Position numbers and translations under genes: made by a program
Assembly: GCF_029893585.1 (NCBI RefSeq)
Contig: NZ_JARXYX010000007.1
Location: 1-64,000, forward strand
Length of the DNA: 64,000 nucleotides
From: Streptomyces sp. LBL
GTDB lineage: Bacteria > Actinomycetota > Actinomycetes > Streptomycetales > Streptomycetaceae
Direction: 5' to 3'
Notes under the pieces: generated by a model
Database searches by the model: none
Told to the model about the DNA's origin: nothing
The model's input: the letters and a program-made list of their open reading frames with translations, nothing else
Shown: in pieces, positions 34,120 through 42,905 of the stretch
Numbering within the stretch: position 1 is the first letter of the stretch
Layout of the letters: every line of letters starts with the position of its first letter

Positions 34120-35244
34120 CTACTGCCCCGGCGCGAACCAGAGCATGCCGGCGAGCATCGCGGCCAGGAACACCACCGCCCCGGCGACGATTCCGGCCAC
34201 CCTCGGCCGCCGCCCGACGGCACCCCGCACCGCCGCCGGCCGCTGCGGACGCCGGGCCGCACGCGGACGGGACGCCGCCCGTCCGGTGGTCGACGGCAGG
34301 GCGTACGTCGTCGGGGGTCCGCTCTCAGCCGGGAACACCGGCGCCGGGGACGCCGTCAGGGCGGAGACGGCGGGGGACGCCGTCACGGCGGAGACCATGG
34401 GCGCCGACGCCGGTGCGGGCAGCGGCTCGGGCCGCCCCTGCCACGCCCCGCCGCCGAACCACTCGGCGACCCGCTGCGCGCTCGGCCGGTCCTCGGGCTG
34501 CTTGGCGAGCAGCCCGAGCAGGTAGTTCTCGAAGGCGGGCGGGAGGGGGACGCCGAGCTGCCGGGGCGGCACGGGGGCGGTGTCGAGGTGCTGGTGCAGG
34601 ATCGCGACCGCGGTGGCGGCCTGGAACGGCGGGCGGCCGGTGAGGAGTTGGTAGAGCACACAGCCCAGCGCGTACACGTCGCAGGCCGGACCGGCGGGCT
34701 GTCCGAGGGCCCGCTCCGGGGCGAGGTACAGGCTGGTGCCGACGATCTGCCCGGTCGTGGTGAGCGCGCCGGACGGGTCGTCGACGAAGCGGGCGATGCC
34801 GAAGTCACCGATCTTGAGCGTGTCGTCGGCGTCCAGCAGCAGGTTGGCCGGCTTGATGTCCCGGTGCACGATGCCCTGCTGATGGGCGGCAGCGAGACCG
34901 GAGGCGGCCTGCGTGGCGATCCGGGCCACCTGGTCGGCGGGCAGCGGTCCGCCCGTGGAGAGCCGACGGGCGAGACTGTCGCCCTCGACCAGTTCCATCA
35001 CCAGGAAGAGCCGGCCGTCGTACTCGCCGAAGTCGTACACGCCCACCACGTACGGGTGGTTGAGCCGCCCCGCGGTCTGCGCCTCCAGCCGGAAACGGGA
35101 GGTGGCCGTGGGATCGGAGTCGTGGGGGAGGAGAAGCTTGACGGCGACCGCCCTGCCGAGCGTCTCGTCGACGCCCCGCCAGACCTCTCCCATCGCACCG
35201 CGACCGATCGGATCCTGAAGCCGGTACCGGCCCGATATGAGCAC
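34120..35244 (-). CDS. Membrane Ser/Thr protein kinase, apparently truncated after its TM helix
   Basis: 374 residues from a GTG at 35244 (VLISGRYRLQDPIGRG). Kinase domain about 5-265: glycine loop IGRGAMGEVW, Lys36, HRDIKPAN with Asp129, DFG at 147-149, APERALGQ. An Ala/Pro/Arg-rich linker and one membrane helix (VAGIVAGAVVFLAAMLAGMLWF) lead to an abrupt stop four residues past the helix. In-frame-shifted sequence downstream (see 33884-34119) would give a 75-80-residue extracellular Ser/Thr/charged tail if two homopolymer bases were removed. The kinase should still be membrane-bound and active as drawn. Confidence 0.88.
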   Translation of the reverse strand: MLISGRYRLQDPIGRGAMGEVWRGVDETLGRAVAVKLLLPHDSDPTATSRFRLEAQTAGRLNHPYVVGVYDFGEYDGRLFLVMELVEGDSLARRLSTGGPLPADQVARIATQAASGLAAAHQQGIVHRDIKPANLLLDADDTLKIGDFGIARFVDDPSGALTTTGQIVGTSLYLAPERALGQPAGPACDVYALGCVLYQLLTGRPPFQAATAVAILHQHLDTAPVPPRQLGVPLPPAFENYLLGLLAKQPEDRPSAQRVAEWFGGGAWQGRPEPLPAPASAPMVSAVTASPAVSALTASPAPVFPAESGPPTTYALPSTTGRAASRPRAARRPQRPAAVRGAVGRRPRVAGIVAGAVVFLAAMLAGMLWFAPGQ

Positions 35245-35465
35245 CTGTTCGTCATCCTCAAGCCGTAAGACGTGTCGATATGCCGTGAGACGTTTCGATG
35301 GCCGTCGGCCGAACTCACCTCGTGTCGCGGGGTGGTGATCGTGGGGGGCGCCGCAGCCGGCTCAGCCTACCGGCTGCCACGCGCCCCCATCACACCCCCA
35401 TCACACCCCCATCGCATCCCCAACGCGCCTCCATCGCATCCCCAACGACCTTTGGTACTAGCAAT

Positions 35466-35480
35466 CTGACGGTCCGTCAG
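35466..35480. promoter_or_regulatory. 15-bp palindrome CTGACGGTCCGTCAG
   Basis: Perfect 7-1-7 inverted repeat 43 bases before the ATG of the following gene, where a promoter would sit. It resembles TetR-family operators of actinomycetes. Just upstream (35385-35450) are CCCCATCACAC / CCCCATCGCATC direct repeats. Confidence 0.45.
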
Positions 35481-35522
35481 TTAGGGTCACCCCGCCGTGC
35501 CGCATCGAAGGGGTGAAGTGCC

Positions 35523-36092
35523 ATGGAGACCCGTCCCCAGTGCCCGCGACCGCCGGGGGAGCCCCGCTGGGTCGCGCTGTTCTACCGGCCGGACACCACC
35601 TCCTGGCAGGTGGGAGCCCAGTCGCCCGACCGCTCCCCGGTGCTGTACGCACTCGGCGAGATGGCCCAGACCCTGCGCGCCCGCGGCGAGGCGGCGACCG
35701 TCGCACTCTGGGGCCCGAAGGACGAGGACTGGCACCGCTACGACGCCTCCGCCTCCGCTTCCGCCTCCGCGCCGGCCCCTCCCGAGCCGGCCCCGCCCCG
35801 GGAGGCGGCCGAGAAGCCCGCCGCGGAACTCGCCGAGAAACTTGTCATGGACCCCGCCACGGAACTCGCCGAGAAACCCGTCATGGAACCGGCCAAGGAA
35901 CCCACCAAGCTCGCGGAGCGCATGCACGACCGTCGGCACCAGGCCCTCATGGCGGGCCTGAGCAAGGCGGGCCTCTACGATCTCGCGCCGGACGACGTGG
36001 CGGCCGTCCAGGCCGTCGTCGACCGGCTGGACGAAACCACGGTCCGCACCCTGGCCCGCTGGCTCGCCACCGCGGCGGAACGCCCGGCGTAG
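35523..36092 (+). CDS. Hypothetical protein (189 aa)
   Basis: 189 residues, ATG with AAGGGGTG upstream. The N-terminal part (WVALFYRPDTTSWQVGAQSPDR, VLYALGEMAQTLRARGEAATVALWG) looks like a compact alpha/beta domain. The middle has Ser/Ala dipeptides and a repeated AELAEKLVMDPATELAEKPVMEP segment. The C-terminal third is helical (ALMAGLSKAGLYDLAPDDVAAVQAVVDRLDETTVRTLARWL). No membrane segment, no known catalytic motif, family not recognised. Possibly controlled through the palindrome at 35466-35480. Confidence 0.7.
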   Translation: METRPQCPRPPGEPRWVALFYRPDTTSWQVGAQSPDRSPVLYALGEMAQTLRARGEAATVALWGPKDEDWHRYDASASASASAPAPPEPAPPREAAEKPAAELAEKLVMDPATELAEKPVMEPAKEPTKLAERMHDRRHQALMAGLSKAGLYDLAPDDVAAVQAVVDRLDETTVRTLARWLATAAERPA

Positions 36093-36114
36093 TGCGCCGT
36101 AGTTGCGTGGATCG

Positions 36115-36867
36115 CTAGGAGTAGTACTGCCACCGCAGCGACGAGAGGGCCCGTGCCCGTGCCTCCACGACCGCCATCCGGGCCGCGCGTTCCGCCGGGT
36201 CGGTGTGTGAGGCCTGGCTGGTCATCTGGCCGTCCCACTTGCGGTAGAGGAGCCCGATCTCGCGGGAGAACCAGCCGCGGCTCACCGAGTTCAGTGCGAG
36301 CAGCAGGCCGGTGTCCTCGGAGGCGGGCAGGGCCATCCAGCCGCCGAGGGCCACCAGGAGGTCCCGGCGGACGCAGAGGGTGGCCGGGTGGACCGGGGCC
36401 CGGAAGTCGTTCGCCGTCCAGAAGTCGAGGACGGCCCCGCGTGCGATCGGCCCGTGGCCGGGGTCCCCGGGGAAGCCGACGGTGGAGCCGTCGGGCAGGT
36501 GGTCCAGGGCCCGGGAGGTCGCCCACCCGAGCTCGCGGTCGGCTTCGAGGGCGGCCACGTCGCGGGCCAGGGTGCCGGGGGCGAGCCGGTCGTCGGCGTC
36601 CAGGATCTTCACGTACTCGCCGTCGGCGTGCGCGAGGGCGATGGTGCGGGCGACCCCGGGACCGCCGGGCCGTCCCTGCCGGAAGGTGACCCGGGGGTCG
36701 TCGGGGACGTGCGGGGCGACGGCGTCCGTCGTCCCGTCCTCCTGGATCACCCAGTGCCACTCCCAGCCGTCGGGTAACTCCTGCGCGCACAGTGAGGCGT
36801 GGGCCTCCGGCAGGAAGCGGGCCGAGGGGGCGTGGACAGCGGTGACGACGGCGACGCGCCTGGTCAC
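36115..36867 (-). CDS. Family 2 glycosyltransferase
   Basis: 250 residues from a GTG at 36867 (VTRRVAVVTAVHAPSARFLPEAHASL) with AAGGTGGTGG upstream; a longer frame to 37011 runs through a 9-bp tandem repeat and is rejected. GT-A fold landmarks: WEWHWVIQEDGTTD, GVARTIALAHADGEYVKILDADDRL (the DxD-type metal/nucleotide site is DADD) and a C-terminal DTGLLLALNSVSRGWF catalytic-acid region. It would transfer a sugar from a nucleotide donor; acceptor unknown. No signal or membrane segment. Its promoter region is occupied by the 9-bp repeat array. Confidence 0.85.
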   Translation of the reverse strand: MTRRVAVVTAVHAPSARFLPEAHASLCAQELPDGWEWHWVIQEDGTTDAVAPHVPDDPRVTFRQGRPGGPGVARTIALAHADGEYVKILDADDRLAPGTLARDVAALEADRELGWATSRALDHLPDGSTVGFPGDPGHGPIARGAVLDFWTANDFRAPVHPATLCVRRDLLVALGGWMALPASEDTGLLLALNSVSRGWFSREIGLLYRKWDGQMTSQASHTDPAERAARMAVVEARARALSSLRWQYYS

Positions 36868-36912
36868 GGCAGCACCCACCACCTTTCGAAAGGGGCGCGG
36901 GGGCCCGACTCC

Positions 36913-37011
36913 GCGGGATCTGCGGGATCTGCGGGACACGCGGGATCTGCGGGACACGCGGGATCTGCGGGACACGCGGGATACGCGGGATCTGCGGGAT
37001 ACGCGGGACAC
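36913..37011. repeat. 9-bp tandem repeat array (GCGGGATCT / GCGGGACAC / GCGGGATAC)
   Basis: Eleven uninterrupted 9-bp units directly upstream of the glycosyltransferase gene (46 bases before its GTG), alternating mainly GCGGGATCT and GCGGGACAC. The rest of the 322-base gap to 37189 has no gene. Confidence 0.92.
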
Positions 37012-37189
37012 GCAAAGGCCCGACCGCTGGCGACGGGGGATGCACCAACGGTCGGGCTATGGCCAAGACTAACAACGCTGCTGGTCCTGCGGGAGTCGAC
37101 TGCCGAGCCGTAACGATGAGTTGTGATCGGGATCACATACCACGGCCGGCCCGCCCGAGTTCGACCAGGCCCCACCCGCAGGCCCCCCG

Positions 37190-40100
37190 TCACGGCTCGC
37201 ACGGGGGCTCGTAGGAGAGCCGGGGCAGGTACTCGTGCCATGTGCCGGACGTCAGTACACCCCGCGTGGTCGAGCAGATCCGGTCGATGGCGTCGTCGAC
37301 GTCCAGATTCCACAGCCGTACGGTGTCGGCGCCGCTGGAGACCCCGAGCATCTGGCTCGTCGGGCTGAACGACAGGAAGTTGCCCGTCTTCGCGTTCGGG
37401 CTCATCGACTGCCCGATGGGGGCGGCGTCGGCGGGGTGGGCGACGTCCCACAGCCGGACCGTGTTGTCGTTGCCGCCGCTGGCGAGGGTGCGGCCGTCCC
37501 GGCTGAACGTCAGGGACACCACCGCCTCGGTGTGGCCGGTGAGCGGGAAGCCCAGCGGGGCCGCGTCCCGGACGTCGGTGACGTCCCAGAGGCGTACGGA
37601 GTCGTCGTCGCTGCCGCTGGCCAGCGTCCGGCCGTCCGAGCTGAAGGCGAGCGCGTTGACCGGGCCGGCGTGCCCGGTGAGCGGCGTGCCCAGGCGGGTG
37701 GCGTGCCGGGGGTCGGTCACGTCCCACAGCCGGAGCGTCCCGTCCGCGCTGCCGCTGGCGAGCGTCTTGCCGTCAGGGCTGAAGACGAGGGAGTTGACGT
37801 ACCCCTTGTGACCGGTGAGAGGGCTGTCGAACGGGACGACGCGGGAGGGGTCGGTCACGTTCCACAGTTGGATGGTGCGGTCGTCGTAGGCGGTGGCCAG
37901 GGTGCGCCCGTCCGGGCTGTAGGCCAGCGCGTCGGGGCCCATGAACCGGGTCCGCAGCTCGGTGGGCGTCCCCTGCGGGACGGGCTGGGACGGGTCGCTG
38001 ATGTCCCACAGGTGCACCGCCCGGTTTCCCGTGAGCACCACGAGGGTGCGGCCGTCCGGGGAGAACGCCAGCGAACGCAGGCCCCCGTCCCCGGGCATGA
38101 ACGGCGAGCCCAGCGCCACGGGACGATGAGGGCTCTGCACGTTCCACAGCCGGATCCGTCCGTCGCGGCCTGCGGTGGCGAGGACCTTCCCGTCCGGGCG
38201 GAACGCCCCGCTGTGGCCGACCATGTCACCCGTCGGGATGGACCACAGCCGGACCTTGCTGTCGCCGCTGCCGGTGGCCAGGGTCCGGCCGTCGGGGCTG
38301 AAGCCCAGGGCGTACATCTCGCCACTGCTGCCCGCGAGGGGCTCGCCGACCTGCGACGGATAGGCCGGATCGCTCACGTTCCACAGGCTCGCCGTACTGT
38401 CCGCGCTGGCCGCCGCCAGCATGGTCCCGTCCGGACTGAAGTCCACCGACCACACGGGACCGGTGTGCCCGCTGAGCGGCTGCCCGAGCGGGGCGGGCCG
38501 CCGCGGGTCGGACACGTCCCACAGGCGGACCGTGTCGTCCGCGCCGCCGCTCGCGAGCGTCGTGCCGTCGGGGCTGAAGGCGACGGAGTGCACGGTGCCG
38601 GTGTGCCCGGTCAGCGCGGTGGGGATCGGCTTCGGATGCCGTGGATCGGCCGTGTCCCACAGCCGGATCGTGTTGTCGTCGCCCCCGGCGGCCAGCGTCC
38701 GCCCGTCGGGAGAGAACGCCACGGACCGCACGGCGGCCCGGTGCCCGGTCAGCTTCTTCAGCGGCTCGGGCGCCCGCGGATCGCGTACGTCCCACAGCCG
38801 TACGGTGCGGTCCTCGCCGGCGGAGGCCAGCGTGCGCCCGTCCGGGCTGAAGGCGACGAGGTAGATCGTGCCCTTGTGCCCGGTCAGGGGGGTGCCGAGC
38901 CGGCGCGGGTGGGTGGGGTCCCGTACGTCCCACAGCCGGATCGTGCCGTCGTCCGCCGCGCTGGCGAGGGTGGTGCCGTCCGGGCTGAAGACCGCGGTGC
39001 TCACCCAACTGGTGTGGCCGGTCAGCGGCCTGCCCAGGGGCTTGGGCCGGGTCGGGTCGGCCACGTTCCACAGCCGGACGGTCCGGTCGTAGCTGGCGGT
39101 GGCCAGAAGTTTCCCGTCCGGGCTGAACGAGGTGAGGTAGACGGCACCGGTGTGGCCGAGCAGGGACGTGGCCAGCGGGGCGTTCACGATCGAGATCAGG
39201 CGGTTGTTGGTGCCCTCGTCGCCCGGCCGCAGCCGGTGGGCGACCAGGTCGAGCTGGGCGGACAGCGACGGGTCCGTGTACTGGACGCGGTCCGCCTCGG
39301 CGACCACCTGCTCGAACACCGCGTCGTTGCGCTGCTGCCAGGCGACCACCGCCGAACCGACGGCCACGATCGCCAGGACGACCAGCGCCGCCACCGCCCC
39401 GCGGCTGATCCAGACGGTCCGCCTGCGCAGCCGTACCGAGGCGGCCAGGAAGTCCACCGCGCAACGGGTCAGGAAGGTGTCACCGGCGGATTTCGCCCAG
39501 CCGTGGGCCTGTTCCAGCCGGGAACCCCGGTAGAGGAGGGAGCTGTCGCGGTGCGAGTCCTCCCAGGCCCGGCCGTCCTCCTCCAGCCGCTGGCGCAGCA
39601 GGTTGCCGCTGCGGTCCTCGTCGATCCAGTCGCGCAGCCGGGGCCAGGCGTGCAGCAGCGCCTCATGGGTGATCTCGACGGTCTCCGCGTCGAGCGTCAC
39701 CAGCCGGGCCCGCACCAGCGCCTCGAGCGACTCCTCCGTCTTGCCCGGGTCCTTCGACTCCTCCGCCAACTGCCGCCGCGTGCCTCGCCGTCGGGTGGCC
39801 TGGGTGTCCTCGCCCAGCCGGACCAGCCGCAGCAACAGCAGCCGGACGGCCGTCCGCGCCGCCGGGTCCAGCCCCGACCATGCCTGTTCGGCGGTCGCCG
39901 CCACCGCGCCCTGGATCCCGCCCGCCGCGCGATATCCGGCCAGCGTCAGCCGCCCCGCCTTGCGCCGCTGCCAGGTGGCGAGCAGCGCGTGCGACATCAG
40001 CGGCAGCGCGCCCGCGTCGTGCGCCCCGCGCGGCCCGTCGGCGCTCACCTCCCGCACGATCAGTTCCGCCAGCCCCGGCTCCAGTTCCAGCCCCACCGCC

Positions 40101-41590
40101 TTGGCCGGCCTGGTCACCGCCTCCCGCAACTCCGCGGTGGTGAGGGGCCCCAGCACCATGTGCCGGTGCTGGAGCGCGTCGGCCAGTTCGGGATAGGCGA
40201 GGCACTGCTCGTAGAAGTCGGCCCGGATCCCGAGGACGACCAGCACGGGCGCGGCCTCACCCGGGCCGGAGGGTGTCGACGCGGCGTGCAGGGTCCGGAC
40301 GAAGGCCCGCCGGTCGGCCTCGTCGGGGCAGAGAGTGAACGCTTCCTCGAACTGGTCCACGATGACGACGGGCCGCCCCTCGGAGGGCGACTCCCGCCGG
40401 GCCCACTCGGCGAAGGCGTCCTTCACGGAGCGGGCGAAGGACTCGCTGTCCTCCCTCTCGGAGGGCGACTCCCGCCGGGCCCACCCGGCGAGGACGTCCC
40501 GCACAGAGCCGGCGAAGGACCCGCCCTCCTGCACGCTGGAGGGCCCGCTGCCCTGCGCACCGAGGGGCCCGTTCCCCTGCGCACCGAGGGACCCGTTCCC
40601 CTGCGCACCGAGGGACCCGCTGTCCTCCGCGCCGAGGGACCCGCCGTCCTCCGCGCCCGAGGGGAGGTCCTCCGCGCCCGAAAGGAGGTCGTTCGTGACC
40701 AAGGGGAGGTCCTGCGTACCTGACCGGAGGTCCTGCGTACCTGACCGGAGGTCCTGCGTACCTGACCGGAGATCCTGCGTACCTGACCGGAGATCCTGCG
40801 TACCTGACCGGAGATCCTGCGTACCTGACCGGAGGTCCTGCGTGCCGAACCCGAGGTCCTGCGGGCCGAACGGGACGTCCGAGAGCCCCGGAACACGACG
40901 GATCAGCTCCTTGAGCGGATCGGCCCCCGGGACGAGTTGGAGAACGGGCCGCGCCGGGCCGTCCTCGTCGCCGAGCACCCCGTCCCGCACCGCGGGCACC
41001 AGCCCGGCGTTCAACAGGGACGACTTCCCCGCACCCGAGGCCCCCACGAGCATGACCAGCCCCGGGGCCGGTTCCGTCGCCCGCAACAGGGCGACGAGCG
41101 CGTCCGTACTCCGCTCCCGCCCGAAGAACCACCGGGCATCCTGCTGCCGGTAGGAGGCGAGCCCGCGGTACGGACACACACCACCGGCGACGACGACGGC
41201 CGCCGCGTCGGTCTTCGCGCCCTGCTCCCCCTCGGACTCCGCGGCGCCCACCGGATCGGCGACGGCACGCTCCCACAACCGCTGCCAGTGGCCGAGGTCG
41301 TACAGCCCGGTGGACACGGGCACGGGCCGCGCCCGCCGCGCCTGGGGTATGAGCACCTGCAGCACGGCAGTGAGGGCGGCGAACTGCGCCGGCACGTTCT
41401 TCGCGCGTCGCCAGTCGCTGATCCGCTGGGCGGACACCCGCACGGGCCGCCCGCGTTCGTCGACCCGCTGCAGTCGTACGATCGCCTCGGCGACACTCTT
41501 GAGGGGAGGGTTGCCGGCCTCCTTGTACAGCAGCGCGAGACGCTCCGCGAAGGCCGTGCGTGCCCCTGAGTCGGAACTCAAGGTCTCCAC
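37190..41590 (-). CDS. HTH / STAND-NTPase / WD40 protein (nSTAND1 type)
   Basis: 1,466 residues from a GTG with GGAGGAAGTGAGG upstream. Residues 1-85: a helix-turn-helix-like domain (SVAEAIVRLQ ... RVSAQRISDWRRAKNVP). Residues about 140-640: STAND ATPase with Walker A GASGAGKSS (183-191) and Walker B VVIVDQFEEAF (408-418), then a winged-helix region (LVTLDAETVEITHEALLHAWPRL). One membrane helix near 745-768. Residues 815-1440: fourteen WD40 repeats (LASG..DDTVRLWDV type), enough for two seven-bladed propellers. Between Walker A and B lies an expanded low-complexity insert with six perfect RSGTQDL heptapeptides and a duplicated RESPSE segment. STAND proteins are signal-triggered ATPase switches; ligand and output are unknown here. 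Confidence 0.9.
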   Translation of the reverse strand: METLSSDSGARTAFAERLALLYKEAGNPPLKSVAEAIVRLQRVDERGRPVRVSAQRISDWRRAKNVPAQFAALTAVLQVLIPQARRARPVPVSTGLYDLGHWQRLWERAVADPVGAAESEGEQGAKTDAAAVVVAGGVCPYRGLASYRQQDARWFFGRERSTDALVALLRATEPAPGLVMLVGASGAGKSSLLNAGLVPAVRDGVLGDEDGPARPVLQLVPGADPLKELIRRVPGLSDVPFGPQDLGFGTQDLRSGTQDLRSGTQDLRSGTQDLRSGTQDLRSGTQDLRSGTQDLPLVTNDLLSGAEDLPSGAEDGGSLGAEDSGSLGAQGNGSLGAQGNGPLGAQGSGPSSVQEGGSFAGSVRDVLAGWARRESPSEREDSESFARSVKDAFAEWARRESPSEGRPVVIVDQFEEAFTLCPDEADRRAFVRTLHAASTPSGPGEAAPVLVVLGIRADFYEQCLAYPELADALQHRHMVLGPLTTAELREAVTRPAKAVGLELEPGLAELIVREVSADGPRGAHDAGALPLMSHALLATWQRRKAGRLTLAGYRAAGGIQGAVAATAEQAWSGLDPAARTAVRLLLLRLVRLGEDTQATRRRGTRRQLAEESKDPGKTEESLEALVRARLVTLDAETVEITHEALLHAWPRLRDWIDEDRSGNLLRQRLEEDGRAWEDSHRDSSLLYRGSRLEQAHGWAKSAGDTFLTRCAVDFLAASVRLRRRTVWISRGAVAALVVLAIVAVGSAVVAWQQRNDAVFEQVVAEADRVQYTDPSLSAQLDLVAHRLRPGDEGTNNRLISIVNAPLATSLLGHTGAVYLTSFSPDGKLLATASYDRTVRLWNVADPTRPKPLGRPLTGHTSWVSTAVFSPDGTTLASAADDGTIRLWDVRDPTHPRRLGTPLTGHKGTIYLVAFSPDGRTLASAGEDRTVRLWDVRDPRAPEPLKKLTGHRAAVRSVAFSPDGRTLAAGGDDNTIRLWDTADPRHPKPIPTALTGHTGTVHSVAFSPDGTTLASGGADDTVRLWDVSDPRRPAPLGQPLSGHTGPVWSVDFSPDGTMLAAASADSTASLWNVSDPAYPSQVGEPLAGSSGEMYALGFSPDGRTLATGSGDSKVRLWSIPTGDMVGHSGAFRPDGKVLATAGRDGRIRLWNVQSPHRPVALGSPFMPGDGGLRSLAFSPDGRTLVVLTGNRAVHLWDISDPSQPVPQGTPTELRTRFMGPDALAYSPDGRTLATAYDDRTIQLWNVTDPSRVVPFDSPLTGHKGYVNSLVFSPDGKTLASGSADGTLRLWDVTDPRHATRLGTPLTGHAGPVNALAFSSDGRTLASGSDDDSVRLWDVTDVRDAAPLGFPLTGHTEAVVSLTFSRDGRTLASGGNDNTVRLWDVAHPADAAPIGQSMSPNAKTGNFLSFSPTSQMLGVSSGADTVRLWNLDVDDAIDRICSTTRGVLTSGTWHEYLPRLSYEPPCEP
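40645..40870. repeat. 21-bp coding tandem repeat inside the STAND gene
   Basis: Encodes residues 241-316 of the STAND protein: six perfect and several degenerate 7-residue units (RSGTQDL; flanking FGTQDLG, LVTNDLL, PSGAEDG). In frame throughout. A further set of about 12-15-bp units encoding LGAQGNGS continues to about 40550. Confidence 0.92.
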
Positions 41591-42028
41591 CCCTCACTTC
41601 CTCCGCGCTTGAACATCCGGTCCGGAAAACTCACTTTATACGGCTGACCTGCGAGGACGTATCCGGAGGGACACCGGAACCTCGTCGCCCGGATCCACAA
41701 CTGACAGGATCAACCCGTAACAGCGCGGCAACCGGACGTCACCAGGACAGGCCACCAGCTCGGCGCTCGGAGAGACACCGCACGGCATCGCACGCTCCCG
41801 GCCGGCCTCCACCGGAACGGCGGGACGGCGCCACCGGCTCTCCCCGCCCGAGCCCGGGAGATCCGTCGAGATCCGGACACCTGTCCCCGAGCCACGCACG
41901 CCCGGCACGGACCAGAACGTCCACACTGTCCGGCACCGGTCCCCACGAGGGGAGGGACCGGCGCCGGATCACACCCTGGCTGCCGAGGACTCATCCCCCA
42001 CTCCTTCCCAAGCCCTCCCCTGACAACG
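41591..42028. other. Intergenic region upstream of the STAND gene; no gene seen
   Basis: 438 bases with stop codons in most frames and no convincing coding bias. It must contain the STAND gene promoter at its left side; no clear motif was identified. The right end abuts a terminator hairpin. Confidence 0.5.
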
Positions 42029-42068
42029 CATCAGACCCGGCCTCCGTTTCCGGAAGCCGGGTCTGATG
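42029..42068 (-). terminator. Terminator hairpin
   Basis: Perfect 13-bp inverted repeat, CATCAGACCCGGC (42029-42041) and GCCGGGTCTGATG (42056-42068), 70 bases beyond the stop of the minus-strand gene at 42139. Confidence 0.75.
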
Positions 42069-42138
42069 TGCTGTTTCACCCGCCGGTACGAGGACCGCCG
42101 AGGCTCCCTGAGGCCGTGGCCCCTGAGGCCGTGGCCCC

Positions 42139-42486
42139 CTACAGGCGCAGCATCCGCTGGGTGACCTCCCGGTACTGTCGCAGCGCGAGGCGAAGTTCCG
42201 TGGACTGCGTCTCGGGATCCTGGTCCTGCCAGCCCTCACGCAGAAGCCGCCGCTGTTCCGCGAGGGCCTCCACGAGCAGGGCAGCGGCTTCGTCGAAGGC
42301 CCCCTCGGCCTTCTCCAGCGCCTCACGCGGGGTGTCGGCGAAGATGTTGACAGCCTGTCCGAGACGCTGAAGGATCTTGTCCCGGTCGCTCGCCGGAAAC
42401 AGGGCGTCAGGTCCTGGGGCGCGCCGTTCGTCCCGCCCCGGGGCCTTGCCCGAGGGCTGCTGAGCACGTGTTTGGTCGTACATCAT
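42139..42486 (-). CDS. Small helical hypothetical protein (115 aa)
   Basis: 115 residues from an ATG at 42486 whose A is shared with the upstream gene's stop (TGATG); AGGAAAG lies about 10 bases upstream. After a Pro/Gly/Arg-rich start it is all helix and charged (KILQRLGQAVNIFADTPREALEKAEGAFDEAAALLVEALAEQRRLL), probably a coiled coil. No family recognised. Likely co-translated with the next gene upstream. Confidence 0.65.
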   Translation of the reverse strand: MMYDQTRAQQPSGKAPGRDERRAPGPDALFPASDRDKILQRLGQAVNIFADTPREALEKAEGAFDEAAALLVEALAEQRRLLREGWQDQDPETQSTELRLALRQYREVTQRMLRL

Positions 42487-42830
42487 CAAGTGCCGCTTTC
42501 CTGTACGTCATGCCGGACGCTGACTGGCGGCATGGCTCCCAGCCGATGGCTCCCAGCCGTACCGCCAGTCAACGTCCGGCCGGGCTCTGTGTCAACGCGC
42601 CGATCAGCGACGGACCGAGGCTGATCTTGCGTCCGTGTCCCCACGCCCCTCTCTTTCAGCTTGGGCCTGGCCTCGCACAGGTCGGTGATGGCATTGACCG
42701 CGACGCGGTTGGCTGCCACGACGGGCCTCTCGTGCCCGAACCTCGGGTCGATCACGATCACCCGTACGGACTCCAGGTAGGAGGCTGTTTCCGCGGGAGT
42801 CAGGAGTCCGTCCCCGAACCTGCCGATCAT
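42486..42830 (-). CDS. Hypothetical protein (114 aa)
   Basis: 114 residues from an ATG at 42830 (MIGRFGDGLLTPAETASYLE) with AGGAGG nine bases upstream. The N-terminal half TPAETASYLESVRVIVIDPRFGHERPVVAANRVAVNAITDL has good coding bias; the last 40 residues (Arg/Thr/Gly-rich) look less conserved. The TPAETASYL phrase is reminiscent of helix-turn-helix starts of the MerR/excisionase type, but the rest does not fit. Coupled to the gene at 42139. Function unknown. Confidence 0.55.
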   Translation of the reverse strand: MIGRFGDGLLTPAETASYLESVRVIVIDPRFGHERPVVAANRVAVNAITDLCEARPKLKERGVGTRTQDQPRSVADRRVDTEPGRTLTGGTAGSHRLGAMPPVSVRHDVQESGT

Positions 42831-42905
42831 GCCCCACCTCCTCCTGCTGTCCTGCCTGGTATCGGGTGAAGCATCGTCGCGCATCAAGCCTCCCGGCCCG
42901 AGGGC

